Source: Micropterus salmoides
Lineage: Eukaryota > Chordata > Actinopteri > Centrarchiformes > Centrarchidae
Direction of reading: 5' to 3'
Length of the DNA: 64,000 nt
NCBI RefSeq assembly: GCF_014851395.1
Contig: NW_024041262.1
Location: 9,383,252 to 9,447,251 of the forward strand
The translations under genes and the position numbers were made by a program. Below the pieces are notes generated by a model. That model searched no databases. It had not been told where the DNA came from and saw only the letters and a program-made list of their open reading frames with translations. Positions 36,401 to 50,687 of the stretch are shown here, piece after piece. Each line of letters opens with the position of its first letter. Within the stretch, counting starts at the first letter, position 1.

Positions 36401-39400
36401 AGATTAAGAACACATTAGAAAAATATTAGCTAATTAAAATGTTGCATATTATTTATTTATTTTCTTATTTTTTCTGTGTTTAATAACACCAGCAATTGGT
36501 AATGGCAAGATCTGATTTTAATCGAGGTTAAACTGACCTTAATCCAGCTGCTTCTATTATTACAAAGCATGCTGAAGGCAGGCTTTTGATAGCTGATAGT
36601 ATTTAATTAAATGTAACCTCAGAATTTATTCCCCTGCAGTCTTTGACCCACAGTCTGCTCCTCTGGCTCCGCTGAAGAGAAGATTTATGTTTAAAAGCTT
36701 TAGTCTGCTGCACCTGGCCCTTGGGCTGAATCCCTGGCAGGTTTAAGTGTTGGAGCACAGCTGTGAGGGGCTTTTCTTGGCCTGCGAAGACAAGGCCAGG
36801 CAGAATAGCCAGATTTCCCCTAGTTCATCCTTCAGCAGCTCGCCAACCAGCAGCAGGATGAGAAATGCTTGACAATAATTGCTGAATCCAGGCGAACCTG
36901 GGAGTAAAAGGCGAGCAGTAACGGCTTAACCTGCATGCAGTTCACACGGCATCAGAACAATCTAATCAATCCCAGACTGCAATTAACAGGCTTTCTTTGT
37001 TTGGTGAACAAAGAAAGGGTTTCTAGGTGTATGTCTAGAGAGTAGAGGTATACAGAGACGTCATTACCTGTATCTGTTCGACCAACACAATTGTTTGTCT
37101 CTGTATTCGGATACAAGACAGGAGGTGGGCGTAGTTTTAATAGGAAGTCATGTTAAATCAGGCAAATGTTGTATTTTCCAGTAAATATTCATTGGAAATG
37201 CAATTCTTTTGCATTCAAAGCATTAAAATGATTTCAAACATACTCTATTATCTATCTTTCTCTTTCTTTCTTTATTTAAATGTTTTAACTAAATTGAACT
37301 ACATAGAAAAACGGCCTTCAGTTGAAGATAATAATGGACAAATAAGAGATAATAACACAAATGACCAACAATAACTAGCTATGGACACCACAGCAGGTAC
37401 AACAAGCGATATTAGGCTACAGAAATGAAATACTGGCCACTTTAGGAGCAGAATAAAACATCACCAAAGCAAACAAATAGATGTATAAAGAAAATAAACT
37501 CCACAGCTGCTGTAGCCGCAAGCACACATATCTAAGCAAAGAGAGCTGCACAGTTTTTACACCACCGCCACTAGCACACAATGCTATGTTGCTAGGCAAC
37601 GCAGTGGTTATACTCACCTGTCTGAACTTCATTCTTGTGCACTACAAGGTCACTCAAATCTGCTCAGCCTCTTTGCTTTACCATTCTCAGTTCATATTAT
37701 AACCAGTCCTCTCAGCCCGTCTGTCCTAATATAACCTTAGCCCTTGTGTCCCTTAATAACCAGTCCACCTCTCTGTCCCTCTGCACTCCTCAAAGTTTTT
37801 AAAATATATTGCGCTGAAGGATCCTCCACAGTCACAGTGACAGAAATGGTCAGAAACAGCAGCAAGGCTTCACACACTTGGCCAGTGAAGCTGTCTGGAG
37901 CTCTGCCCTCCTGCAGCCGCAGACACACCAGCTGCTTCAGGTGAAAAGACAGACAAACAGACCCACTAGCAGCTTTGTCTCTGCTGCAGCTGCGGATGTA
38001 ACACTTTTCTTCAGTTTCATTCTTACACAGTTTATCACATTCCTGAGCTTACTTTTCCTGAATAATAACTATAATAAATATTCATTTCCATCGCATTATT
38101 TGTGCTTTCCAAAATAACGTAGTTGCATATGGGTACATCCCTACTAGAAAGGTACAAATACCCCCATGTTAGATACTTTCTAGAATTGTCTTGAAGCTCA
38201 ACAGCTTGATAACATGATGCTGTATCATCATCTTACACAGACGTAATTTGTTTCGCTGGCGGACTCATAACTTCATGACATTTAGAAGTTCCCTCAACAA
38301 CAACATTGAAACCACAGTCCATTGCACTCTTTTTTTCTCTTTCTATTGCCCCCCCCCCCCAAAAGCCACAAGACAACACATCAATGATGAAGTGAGTCAA
38401 AGTGAGGCTGCAGAATAGCCTTGCATCCTGCACATGGCTCCATCTGTGAGGTACATAATCTCATGCGCCTCTCCTCTTTTAGCAAGAAACACCCTGATTT
38501 TGCCTTCTGTTCACTCACTGGGGGTAATCTGACAGGGAGGTTCTTCCTTCACAAAGACTGTAGTCTTCAGTATCAGCCTGCGTTGCTTTGCTATGTTCTG
38601 GAACGTGTGTTTGTGTGCAGTCCTGACTGAGCTGTGAAAGCCTAATTTGTTTTAATTGAACGTGATTAGGTGCTTTATTGTAGATGTGACATGGGTTTAC
38701 TAATAGGGAGAAAGGCTTCCGTGGGGCCGGATTGAGAGGCTTGGTGTTTAGAGTGATCTCTCCACTCGCTCTGCCTCTGCCTCTGCGTTGCTGCCATATG
38801 CCTGTCTGATATCAGCACATGGTAGGCAACACACTCTTATCTGTGAGCCTGTTTATTTGTATACCTGTTTATCTGTCTTCTATTTCTCTGTGTGCCTCCT
38901 CCTCTCTCTCAATCCCCTGCTCCCTCCGTCCATCTGTTGTCAAAAGCATGCCGAGTATTTATCTGCCTGTCTCTCTGCCTTCTTCTCTAGCTGCAGCTCA
39001 AAGAGGGAGGGAGCAGGGCAGCGTACTTTTGCAGCACCATTGTACGCTCAAAAACACAAGCAGAAGAGGCATCTGATACCTTTCCCCCACTTCCCTTCAG
39101 CTCATGAAAGATGTAAGAGGAAAAGGGAGAGGAATATTCTTTCAGGAGCCTTGGAGTGGCCCCGAGGGATCCCTGCACTAAGAGGGACAGATTAGCCAGC
39201 GACTGAATCCGACACTCTACTGCAGGACCTGTCTATTCATCCAAAAAAGACGCCTCAGTGACATTCTATTATTAGCTATATAAACTAAACGCGGCGCTTA
39301 TTGATGGCCCGTGCTGCAGGAATCAACTCGCGCAAGACATCCATACTCCCTCGGAGAGTTAAGGGTGTAAGCAAAAAAGAAAAAGGGAGAGAAAAAGTAG

Positions 39401-40179
39401 GTTACCGAAGAAAGACCGGCTGCCTCGCTCCATTTGTAAGCAGGAGAACACAAGCACTGGAAGGGTGAAAACTGTACAGTGTGTGCATCACTGTGTTTTG
39501 TGTGTGTAAATGTTGCTGTACAAAGAACAACAGAAAAGGCAGCATATCTTTGATGCATGCGAGAAGATCTACAGTCTGAGTGCACACGCTATTGCACATG
39601 CGTTTGCTCTAATGTATGGGTGCACATTCTCACATGGGTGTTTGCACTGAATGTCCATTTGTGCAACAGTTTAGAGCTGTCTTCCATGTGAATCCTTTTG
39701 TTTTCCCACATGCCTTTGTTCCCTACACATATATATCTGCGTGCATGAAACACTGAATATTATGTGATAGTCCGTGCAAGGCGATGGTCCTGCAGAGTGC
39801 CAGTGTAACTGTCGGCTCTTCTCCACCGCTCTGTGTCTTGGCAACAGGGAGTGCGAGGGAACCAGTGCGATCAGACAAAGACACCTCCTTCTGCCTGACG
39901 AATGCTGCAGAGCGGAGAGGCAGGCAGGCAGGCAAGCAGGCGAGAGATGGCTTCTGTGCAACAGCATGGGGGTAAGAAGTGGGTCATAAGGAAATCCCCA
40001 TATGGACGACCCCCACCCCACACCCTATCCCGCTGGGCACTGCTTGCACTGCCAGCAGCCCTCCAAAACAAACCCAGAGCCCGGAGCGAGAAGCATAGAG
40101 GGGACAAATGCTTGGCTACATGTAATATCAGTTGCTGTTTATAGGGAACAATCTCTGCCTTGACACAGATTGTACATTC

Positions 40180-40965
40180 TAACAAGTCACATGACTGTTG
40201 TTGTTTTGGGATGTTTCAGTAATCTACCAGTAATGGTGTGAGCAAAAACTACAGTTCACAGTCAGGTGGGAAAAACAGCTTGTGGATCAGAGGGGTCAAA
40301 GGAGAATGCCAAGAATCCTGCAAAACAAACAAATCACATCACCAACTCAAAAGTGAAGAAGGTTATCTCTGTGTGCGCTAATTAATGCAATTAGGCTGTT
40401 CAGTCAAGACGAAAACCGTGCTGGGTGCCAGGTTTGGCAAAGACCAACAACGTGTGTCTCCAGCATGCCAAAAAGTTACTTGGACAATCAAAATCCAAAG
40501 CACAGAGGTTGTCATGCTGATGGACAAAGGATCCTGACTCAGAATCTGGATCCTGGTTAAGAATTTGGCTCAAGCATCATATGTTTAGTTATTTTGGTGC
40601 TGGCAGTGTGGTGATGTGGGGAATGTTTCCTTGGCACACATAAGAGCCCCTGATGCCCACAGAAGAAGGTCTGAACAGGAAGGCTTATCTGAATAGTGTT
40701 GTTAAGCAAGTTTATTCCTTCTTTGTTACAGCTTATTCACACTTGGATGGACCCCTCCAGCATGACAACACACCATGGAGTAAAAGTGTATTGTCACCAA
40801 ATGGCTCCTGTAAAGATTTCCTGCTGTAGCTTCACTGACCTGCACAGTTGCCAGATATCAACCCATTCCAGCATCTTTGGGATGATGTGGAAATGTCCAT
40901 TTCTATGCGGTATAATACTACACACTACTAGTTAAATGCACTAAATAAACTGTCTCAATGTCGTT
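40180..40965 (+). pseudogene. fossil Tc1/mariner-like transposase
   Basis: Conceptual translation across frame shifts gives blocks of a Tc1-like transposase: GAGSVVMWGMFPWHT (about 40600-40640), then a LxHDNTPW block (equivalent to the usual QHDNAPCH that carries the second catalytic Asp, about 40755-40780), then AQLPDINPFQHLWDD (about 40842-40888, equivalent to SPDLNPIEHLWD with the third acidic residue). Stops and shifts prevent any product. The 5' part (40180-40560) is too decayed to align by eye. Inverted ends were not found. Confidence 0.6.
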
Positions 40966-43900
40966 CCTAGACTTCAATGAGCTTTTGCAGAATGATTAAA
41001 GTTTTCCCTCAGAAATCTATTCTTCTCAGGGTGAGAGCTCATTGTGCTACATGATCTCAGTCTGGAGATCTATACCTGAAACTGGTTCTCACAAGTATAC
41101 AATTACCACACAGACACAGAAACACGAACTTGGCATGCATCCTTACTGTACATGCATATTGTGCGTAGCCTTTCTTTGACATTACCTTTCACTTTGTCTC
41201 TCACTTCTAATTTCTCCTTTGCGCGCATACACACACCAAACACATGCTCACACACACTTCTGCACCCACGGTCTCATACTCATGTCTTCCCAAATGAACT
41301 TAATTTAAACCGGTTAATTATGAGATTCATCGCTGTTAGCACCTGTTAGGTAATTAATGCCAATCACTGCCTTCTGGGGAGGAAAAATTATCCTCCATAA
41401 AAACACGGTTTAGCTAGCATCACTCTCTTGTTTCCTCTTTCCTTTCTCTCCCCTCTGCGTGCCCTGTGCCTGCTGTTAGCAAATCATCCCAGAAAATAAA
41501 CAAGCACTGCTATAAACAAATGTTGCAGCCATGGCCATGCTCATGGATAAAGCAGTGGTGGAATTCCATCTACCGCAGATGGGCAGACAGCGTAGGAGTG
41601 TGGACGTTGTAATGGTGAGGCCTGAGATGTCAGTTAGCAAATGCAATCAGAAAACAATAAATAATTTAGGACTGAGCCAATGCTGGGGTGGTAATGTCGG
41701 TTCTGGTCAGAGTGGTGGTCGGCAAAGCAAGCTTGTACTGCAGATTCATATTCAAACCAATAGCCTACCATAAAACTTTAAGACATGTTTTGCAAATTTA
41801 GCCAGAAGTCAACCACTCCGTGGATTAGGGGCTAATGAAGCACACTTTATCTGGATATTGATACATGTCTGGCAGGTTGGAGATGTGCGCATGTATTTCT
41901 GAGAATAAATATTCCAAATTTGGCATGTACAAGAGCTGAGAACTGTGCAGCTCTGGTCAAATGGTAGGCTATTAAAGGTGTTGCAATTTAGCATCAATAA
42001 ACCATTAATGCAAACAAAGGTTTGGCAGCCTCTGCTGGGCAGTACTCTGTACTTAACTTTTGTTGCTACTCCTATGGATTTTACTGTATTCATTTATGGC
42101 AGGGGAGACTGCATTAGAACACATAAGCTTGTATTTCATTGAATTGTAGAAGGAGTGAACGTCCAACCGGAAATTCAATTAATTCGCTAAAGAGAAAAGT
42201 TAAGATTTTAAAAAACAGCAGAGTTAATTGAAAACGTGATTGTAATTTTGAAAAAAAAATAATAATACTAACAGTGCCAATGACATGACATGGGTGTGCA
42301 AAGCTGTTCCCCAACTGCCTTAGTGTTGCTATGACTGTCAAGCCTTCCATTCCATTTCCATTCCAGCACAGCACACATGCACTTAACAACAAAAACGGTG
42401 GAAGATTTAGCAATAAAATTCTTAGTAATTGTTGAAACAGTGGGTCCTTGATTTCAGACAGAGGCAGACAAAAGCGACTTCTCATTTCTGGTCTGCAACT
42501 CTCTATTTTGCAGGCTGAAATGAAATCTAACAGGTCAGCTCCATAAGGTTTTTGAAAACTCTGCTCCCGGCTGATTGTTTAATGTTTCCAGCTGAATCGT
42601 TTTGAAAAGAGAATCCTGTAAAAGGGTCTTAAATGTGTAATTGGTGGCTACATACAGCACATGATATCATGCTAAAAGCCTGAAGCTAAAGCTAATGGGC
42701 TCCAGGCAAAAAGTCAGCATCCTCCCAAGTTGATGATCCATGCATCAAACATGGAAGTAAAAAATAAGTGTAGTTCATGTATTTCAGTGTAAAGCTGCAT
42801 AGTCCACGTATTATAAGTGGATGGACTATATATGGAAAAATGTAAGATGAGACTGTTAATAACCCTGTTTGGCTGCTAAGTGTACTTGTTCATATTATCA
42901 CACATTATCTAAAAACTGTTAACATTACAAGAGAAAAGACTTTTAAGATGAGGACTTATTGATATGTTTGGCAAACACTATCTCAGCTTATGGGCTGGGT
43001 TTGTTAAAATATAGTTACCCCTATTCAATAAAGACATGCCACAATGGTCCTCAGATGCAACGGAACCACTTTTGCTTACAGCTGAACTTTTTTACCAAGA
43101 AAGAGAAGAGAGACAAGTGGCTTGTTCACATTCATAGAACAACCTGGAACGATGTGAGATGCATTACAATTCAGCAAGGTACCTGGAGATACATATTGTG
43201 GGTCAGGGGAGGCAGTCATACATAAATTTAATCTGTTGCGCAGGCAGTGCTGCGTGGAATGTGTTATATATCATTTATGTCTTTTAACGGTTGATCTTAG
43301 GGCGACGCAGAGCCTGTTGGAACAATGTACACAATCAGAGAGGAGGAGATGATGAGAAAGAGAGAAAGAAGTATGGAATGGACGAAGAGGAAGTGGGGAT
43401 GTATTGAGGGTGCAGATTAAAATCAATACAAACATATGGCTGGACTAAATGGCTCAGGTACAGCTAGATGAAATTCAATATGATGCTGAAATAACATCAG
43501 GAGCAGACGGGGATGGGCAGAGGCCAGAGCTGAAGACTAAAAGACTTGGATTTGAGTTGAACTTCAGTTAAAAAAGACTTGTCTGCCCAAAGACTTAACT
43601 TGAATCAAGTTTGCATGCAGGTTTTGCATTGCCACCAACCTTTAATATTTCAATATTAGGCACATGCACTGAGAAGATTCAGGTCTCTATTATGTTACAC
43701 TGTGTTATTTTAATGGTCAGCATTTAGAGATCTTAAATACTTGGATCTTTAGGTCTAATTTGTGATGACTTCAGCCTTAACTTGGAAATGTTCTAATGCT
43801 TATGATAACGTTATACTCACCAAAGTTCTTGCAGTGACCAAGAAACACAACAACATCGTCACAAAGTCTGTTGGGCAATAAACTCCAGTGGCACCAGCTG

Positions 43901-46289
43901 AGCTACATTATCTAAACCACTTTATTTGAAGGTAAAACGCAAAGTGAAATACGTCGGAGTTTAACCATGAAGTTCTTGTGTGTAGTAATCCCATTCTAAC
44001 CGGAGACAGTATATGCTACTACACTATAAAGTCAATCTTTATTACTGTTTTGTGCAGATTGTACAGTGTACAAGAAAATCAATATACTTCCACTTTCAAA
44101 TTGCAAATTAAGAATGTCACTGCAGATTAAATTTCACAAAAAGACAGCAACAATGTATTTTTCCAAAAATGTAATGTTAGTTTTCTGAGGTGTTCCTGAG
44201 GCTATTTCATCACAATCCATGTTATTGTTTTTCAGCTGTGAGCAGCTGCACCACTTCCTTTGTGAATTGTGTTAACTGACTTTATTGTGTCACTTTTTCA
44301 GTGGGAACAAAGCACATACTCAAAATCTGCTTAAAAGGTCACGTAGTATGGATCTGGGACACCTTTGTTTTCTCAACCTGGGTGTTTGTTTTAATGCTGT
44401 CTGATCATCTGCCTGCTCATGATTCTCAGCCCACTGGCCTTTGTTATAGTAATGTTACCACATTCCCAGATCTAAGCATTTAGCTTGGTTCGTATAACAT
44501 TATTATCATCAAGAAAGGAAACTATGCAAACCAAGGTCATTGTAAACCACAATTACCCTAAAAACTAAAAAATTCGACATGTGAGAGAAAATAAATGCAA
44601 AACCATGTTTGTACTAATTACCCATGTGTACACACATTCATGTATTCACATTCATACAATAATATATATATATATATAATATACACACTCCTAACCTCAT
44701 TGTGTCTGCCACCTCCCATTCTCCATCTAAATACCTAATGCCTTCTCATTGTCTAACAGCAAAAGCAAGAAATCAATGCGTTGCATTTTCTACCTGTAAA
44801 CTATGCACAACTAGTGCAACTGCCACTTTCACATCAATACTTTTGTTCACAGTTGACATGTAATAGACTCGCCGATGCAACAGCAAATGGGGACTTTGTA
44901 CGGAGAGGAGCTTTTGACCAATTCAGCACTAAATGGATGTCAAAGCACAGAAGCCACATTGCCACAACAGTGAAATGTTGCCATTGTGTGCTCGAAGGCA
45001 AAACGCAACAGGGAGTTTTGTCTGAATCCTATTCGCTCTGTGTCCTCCCCCTTTCATTTCAGGAGAGGCCTGAAAGATCGATGGTCTCAGTATAGATTTC
45101 CTTCCACCATCTTTCGGCAAACACTCCTCTTTTCACAATCTCTCTTTTGTCATCTCCTGTCCTCCACTTGCACTCTTCCCGTCTCATTTCAACGCGTTCT
45201 CTCTCTCTCTCTCAATTTCTCACTGTCTCTATCTTACAGACTTGGCATGTACCACTACTCTCCTTCAGACCACATATATCAGAATAGGAGGGGGAAAAGG
45301 CACTTTCAGATCCCCTCGGCTTCCATTTCCCAAGATTCCTGTGGGGGACTGATTCAATCGCTGCCTGACAGTGACATCCAAAGGTACCTGTCCCACTGGA
45401 TGCCTGTCTCTTATGCTTCTCTACAATTCGTATTCCTCTACTCACTGCAGCATTCAATGCAATTGCCATTTCTCTATAATGAAACGGTACCTTTCTTGTG
45501 TGATTGCACATATGATGATCAAGTCCAAAGACGTCTAGGCACTCAAGAGAAGTAAGTAGTGCACAGAGGAGCTCTACACACAATTACAGAGCTAAATAAA
45601 AGTTGAATACTATTACATATTGTTGGGCAGCCACCTAAATTAACGTTCTGTCTGATTTTCCAATAACGTTAGGCCCGTTGGGATCATGAAGCTGATTAAG
45701 TTGCTTTCTGCACAGACACAGTGCCATCCTGCTGCCTGTGATCTGATGAGAAGATACTAAAATGGTGCATTTGCATATATGCATGAGACTAAACATGGTG
45801 GCCAATGAAAGGGCAGGAAAACAATCCAAATTTCCATATTGAGTCAGCAGCAGAGTGGGCTTCTGGCAAGAAAGGATTTCACTTTTGTGGCTTTGCTAAC
45901 GTATATGCATTTTAGTTATTTATTCAGGAAGGATTGATGGCATGCATTGCATTTTTAAACAACCATGTGATTTTTACAGTGACATAAAGACTTTGTACCT
46001 TCCTGAACCTGCTGAATATGTTATGGATTTATTATCTTGCTCAAGTTTACCTCAACAGGAATTATTTATAACATTTTTCACATTCACTTTTCTCTCCCAA
46101 ACTTTTAATGAAGTGAATTATCAAATGATGTTGGGTAACACATGCACTGATTCTACGCTAATTTACTTCTTCAGGTCCATGTTTTCGTGCAAGCAGTTGC
46201 AAGCGACAAATGCAAACTGTGTTAGCAGCAAATGGAATCTTTGTATTTATATTTAGGCATACTGAGCATAAGGAGTAGGAGGAGCATAT

Positions 46290-46545
46290 AAGTATAAGTT
46301 GACATTTCTGGAAATATCAGTATTTGTATTGAGTTTGTAGTTAGATGAGAACATTGATACCACTCTCATGTCTGTACGCTAAATATGAAGCTACAGCCAG
46401 TAGCTGGTTAGTATAAAGACTGGAAACAGGGGGAAACATAACAAAATCCAACTACGAGCACCTAAAGCTTGCTAATTATTTGTTTAACCCTTTAAAAAAC
46501 ACGACCTAAGCTGAACCACTGCTGGCTATGGTTTTTTATTAAACA
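46290..46545 (-). repeat. dispersed repeat family A, copy 3 (minus arm)
   Basis: TACCACTCTCATGTCTGTAC, TATGAAGCTACAGCCAGTAG and AGACTGGAAACAGGGGGAAA are family A motifs in reverse orientation. Confidence 0.8.
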
Positions 46546-46558
46546 TAAGTGGATTGGA

Positions 46559-46645
46559 CAAAGTGGATTTACTCATTTAACTCTCTGCAAGAAAGCAAAA
46601 AAGCATGTTTTGTAACATGTCAAGCTCTTCCTTTAATGCTACTGT
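46559..46645 (+). repeat. dispersed repeat family A fragment (plus arm)
   Basis: TCATTTAACTCTCTGCAAGA and AAGCAAAAAAGCATGTTTTG then TCAAGCTCTTCCTTTAATGC match the 3' end of family A (CATCTAACTCT-GCAAGAAAGC...CCTTTAA) in plus orientation. Confidence 0.65.
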
Positions 46646-48154
46646 TGGAAACAGGGTCAGCATCGCAATCCATTTTAACGGCTGTTACTACATGTTGACC
46701 ACATCTGTGTATGTATTCAATCAATGTGTTCTTCTTGACTCTCTTCTTTGACACTAAGGTGATTCTGACTGTGTGAAGCATTCACTAACAGTGTCAGGTT
46801 ATACGTGGGCAAAATAAAAAAAGACGTGTGACCTTTCCTGAAGAAAAATCTCCTGGAACAATACAATCAGTCTGATCTCCTGGTGTAAATCCTCCAAGGA
46901 AGGAGATTTGTTGTTCACTTGTAGACTCTACTCATATTCATTCAAGCACACAGCGCAAAATATAAACAGTATGCAATGTAACACTTTCAATGTCAGTTCA
47001 TTCTAAGCCTGTTGCATACATATACCATAAATGGCTACAGACAGAAAGACACTTCAGCTTCTCTCTGGGGAAAATGGTGCAATTGTCATCTAGAAACTGC
47101 AACAAAAACAACACAGGGAGTAGAAAGAAGAACAAATTCTGTAACCAACTACTGCCATAAGAAATGCCAAGAGAAAAGCCAACAGTGGCCAGAAGCCGAG
47201 GGGAGCTGAGAGCAGGGCGATTGCTGCAATCAGAAGGCTGGAAAACAAAACTCCTTCTCTGTTTTTGTGAGTCGTTCCAGGCTGGTAATTTGCAGGCAGG
47301 CAGGCAGGCACAAGATCTGTCGGAGCGAGAGCCCAGCATCGTGACGCATTTTGCCCAGCCACATGTCCCCTATCCATGGGCCAGTGCCCAGCAGGATGGG
47401 GGGTGGTGGGGGCGAGGGCTGTAAGCCTGTCCACGAGTTTTTGTGTTTCAGTGTTTGTGTGTGTCCATATGTATGTACGAGGATGGGAGGGTGAGCAGCG
47501 GGAAGGCTGCCAATGTGTCCCTACCTCCTCGGGGGAAGGGTGGCGAGCGAGGCAGGCCATACTGAAGCCCGCAGGCAAATGAGAGAGAAAGAGAGGGAGC
47601 TTGCTCTCCCAAGAACACCACCTTGAGTTTGGTGATGAGTGTGTATGTGAACGGAGGTGTGGCAGGGAAGGTTCATGTGCTCCCAGCATGAGCTTTCCCT
47701 TGCTGGTGACTTAACATTGCTTGTGGCATCAGTCAGCAAGCCAAGCAAATCTGCTGCCTGCCCCCGGGCCGTGTGAAACACAGGCGTGGAACTGAATACA
47801 TGTGTGTATATGGAAGTTATACATGTGTGGGTGCCTTTTGGTGACCATATGCATGTGCAAGCATAAGGAAAACAAAAAAGAGCCTTCGGCACCTTAGGGA
47901 CATGGGAAGTTATCTGTCGCTTTGGCCAGTTCACCCAAAACAGACTGTTCTCTTTCAAAGCCAAGACTTTGGAAATGCACACACACGGAGAAGTGACTGA
48001 CCAGCACAAGCCTCAGCTCCCATAATACTATAAGTTTAACAAGGTGTACTGTACTCCAGATGTATCAAGGGCCTGTCAGATGTACTCAAGTACTCCTTCA
48101 TCAACACAAACAGTCATTCCAAGTGTCTTCATTGTGTCGCCATTTAGCACTATT

Positions 48155-48672
48155 TTCTATTGATATAAAAGTGAATATTGTTACAGTATTCGATCCTAAA
48201 AGTGAACCGTCTGTGTTTAGGTTGGTTTAGTCAAGGTTGCCTCCATGCTACTGACATAAGCTAGACATTTAAACCCTTTATCCATTACTTTTAGCTCACA
48301 ATTTCAGCTGTTGATCCATCACGTTTAACTATTTCAGGAGTGTGTCCATGTTCCCAAGGTTCTATGCTCCCAGACACACATGCTGGGAACATAGGACCCT
48401 GGGAACATAGGGATGACTCCACTATTTCAGCTGTTAATGCATCACTTTAAGCTAACTGCTAGACTTATGTGCTTGCTTGCTAACTACACTTTTTTCACCC
48501 ACTCTTATTTGCAACCTGTGATGTTCAGGTGCAGAGCGCTCAATATATGGATAATATATTTATTTTTTTGAATCAAATCATCATTTTTTCAAATATGTTG
48601 AGCAACTATTGTACAATCTTTCCAAGTACCCCCTGGCAACTGTAGAAGTACCCCTAGTTGGGAATCACTTCT
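48155..48672 (-). repeat. dispersed repeat family C, copy 2, interrupted
   Basis: Reverse complement of copy 1: GTGATTCCCAACTAGGGGTA, TACAGTTGCCAGGGGGTACT, CACCTGAACATCACAGGTTG, AAAAGTAATGGATAAAGGG and AACAATATTCACTTTTATAT on the minus strand. It is split by a block of GGGAACATAGG motifs at about 48340-48415. Confidence 0.8.
48340..48415. repeat. GGGAACATAGG-type block (family D) inside family C
   Basis: GCTGGGAACATAGGACCCTG and GGAACATAGGGATGAC, plus inverted versions (TGTTCCCAAGGTTCTATGCT), shared with 1895-2060. Confidence 0.7.
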
Positions 48673-50687
48673 TCCACTTCCACTGAATACTGTTGGAACA
48701 CAGCTGGTACACTGCTGGGAAGTGGCAGGAATATATATTATTCCCAGTCATACAGAAGATTATAAGACTATTTCCCTTTTAGAAATAGTATAAAAGGACA
48801 ACTGCAGATTACAGAGGATTTCACACAGCGTAACAGAGCCACATGTTAGTGGGCCTAAACAGGCGTATAATGCCACTATGACATTCAAAAGAACATCATC
48901 ACCCTTCTGCAGAGACAAATATAAGGATGCATGCATTGAGCAAAGTGCCTCTTGTAACTTTAACACAGCCAGAATTATGAAGAAAACCCTTGACGTGAGT
49001 TATCTTCGTTAATAATTACATTTTTGTGCGAATGCATATGACAGAAAATAATCCTAATATTTGTAAAAGGGCTTGACTCAGTAATTTGAAAAGTCGATTT
49101 AGTAGAGTCAGTGTAGCAGTTAATTAGAAACCAGTGGTGATAACCACCTGTTCAAACATACAGATGGGAAGTCTGTCTCCTTATCCCATGACTGCCTGTG
49201 AGTGCTATATCTTTACAGATAGTCAAATGTAAATGAGACTGAAATAGATGAAGATGGATGGACGTTATGTTGCCCATCGCGCTCAGGATTCTACTGAAGG
49301 GCACCACAAGTTACGTGCCTGACATATGCACGCACGAGCTTGCAAAAGCGTATATATGATGAGCGCATAAGTGAACATAGACTTGGCATCCACACCCTGC
49401 AAACACACACACACACACAGTCAGAGACGTAATTACCTGTCAAATGCAAGATGTGACTTCCTGGGAGTAGAAGAACTGTTTAATATTCGTGAGGAGCGGG
49501 GGCAGCTGATTAGAAGTTAAGATATTCACCGTCCTTATTACTTCTTATAGTACCAACCCTACAATGACAAGATGGGAAATTACACACAGGCGGCTGATGC
49601 AGAACACTAAGGACAGAAAAGGATGTGCTGAATGCATTAGACCACTCTGTCTGCTCTGATTTTTTTTTTATGTCCTCAGAATGCTTGTTCCAATGTACAT
49701 TACCTTTCACAAAGAAGCTAATGCTCAGTAACATGAATGTGACACAGCTAGGGGTCGCCTGCTACTTAAGGGGAAAACCATACTTTCTTTTTGAGTTTTT
49801 CCATTTCACTCTCCTCGTTTTCTGCAATCTTTTCGCTTCTTTTCTCCTTCCAGTCCTCAGTCCCAGTCTCCCTCTCTCCGCAGGCTGTGTTGACACCTCC
49901 CCTGGCCGGTCTCCCTCTGCGACTCAACTGAGTGGATGTCTGCCGTTGGTCGATGCTTGCAGGCTGTGCGGCCCCAGAGCCCTCATAAACAGGAGTCTAA
50001 TGGCGTCCCTGGGCGGCTAAGGGGTCTCACATTAAGATAATTAGGCAGTGAGCGGGTGCAGGAATGAGGCCCTGGAGAGGAGAAGACACCTCTGCACTTT
50101 CTGAGAATCTGAGCCTGTGACTTTCTGTGGTTTCGCCTTGTTGCTCACTGTAGCCTGATTTACACTTTTTAGCTTATTTTAATGGTAAGAACGATGCAAG
50201 GGCTCGTGTGGCACTACATAACTGCACCAAAAGCAATGGGATTTGTTAGGAGCGACGGGTTTTTCAAACAATCTAAATCACTTTTAATGCAAAGTGTTAT
50301 GAGGAGGCAGATGTTGATGTCTGACAGCTAGCAGACAATGCGAATTGTGCCAAAGAGTGCAGACTTTTATCTGCAGCTAAAGTTACAATACGAGGAATGA
50401 AATCTGATTAGTTTAGTCTCTTAGTTTTGCATATTTCTCCATTGGCCATTTGACAGGACATCATCAACAGCTAATAAAAGTTTTGCTCATATGTTATGTG
50501 TGTTTGGACTTAAAGCAAAGCATATTTTGGGCCATGTTTGTCTTGATTGACAGGTGTCTCAATTGATAACTCTCAGTAGGGGTGGTTGTGGTTTGCTTGC
50601 TTCAGTCTCCACCTTGTTGGCCAAATATTAATCTTCTTGGTGCAATCAGCTGTCAGAATGGCGGCAAGTACTGGAGGCATATTCAGA

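Noticed and set aside
44986..45555. 189-codon open frame on the plus strand
   Set aside because: No recognisable domain; pyrimidine-rich repeats explain the lack of stops. It lies inside shisa9 intron 2 without splice signals that would make it a gene.
47090..47689. 199-codon open frame on the minus strand
   Set aside because: Made of Ser/His/Pro-rich and hydrophobic low-complexity stretches, no domain, no splice context and no codon signal. Its DNA includes (GCAG)n-like repeats that keep frames open by chance.
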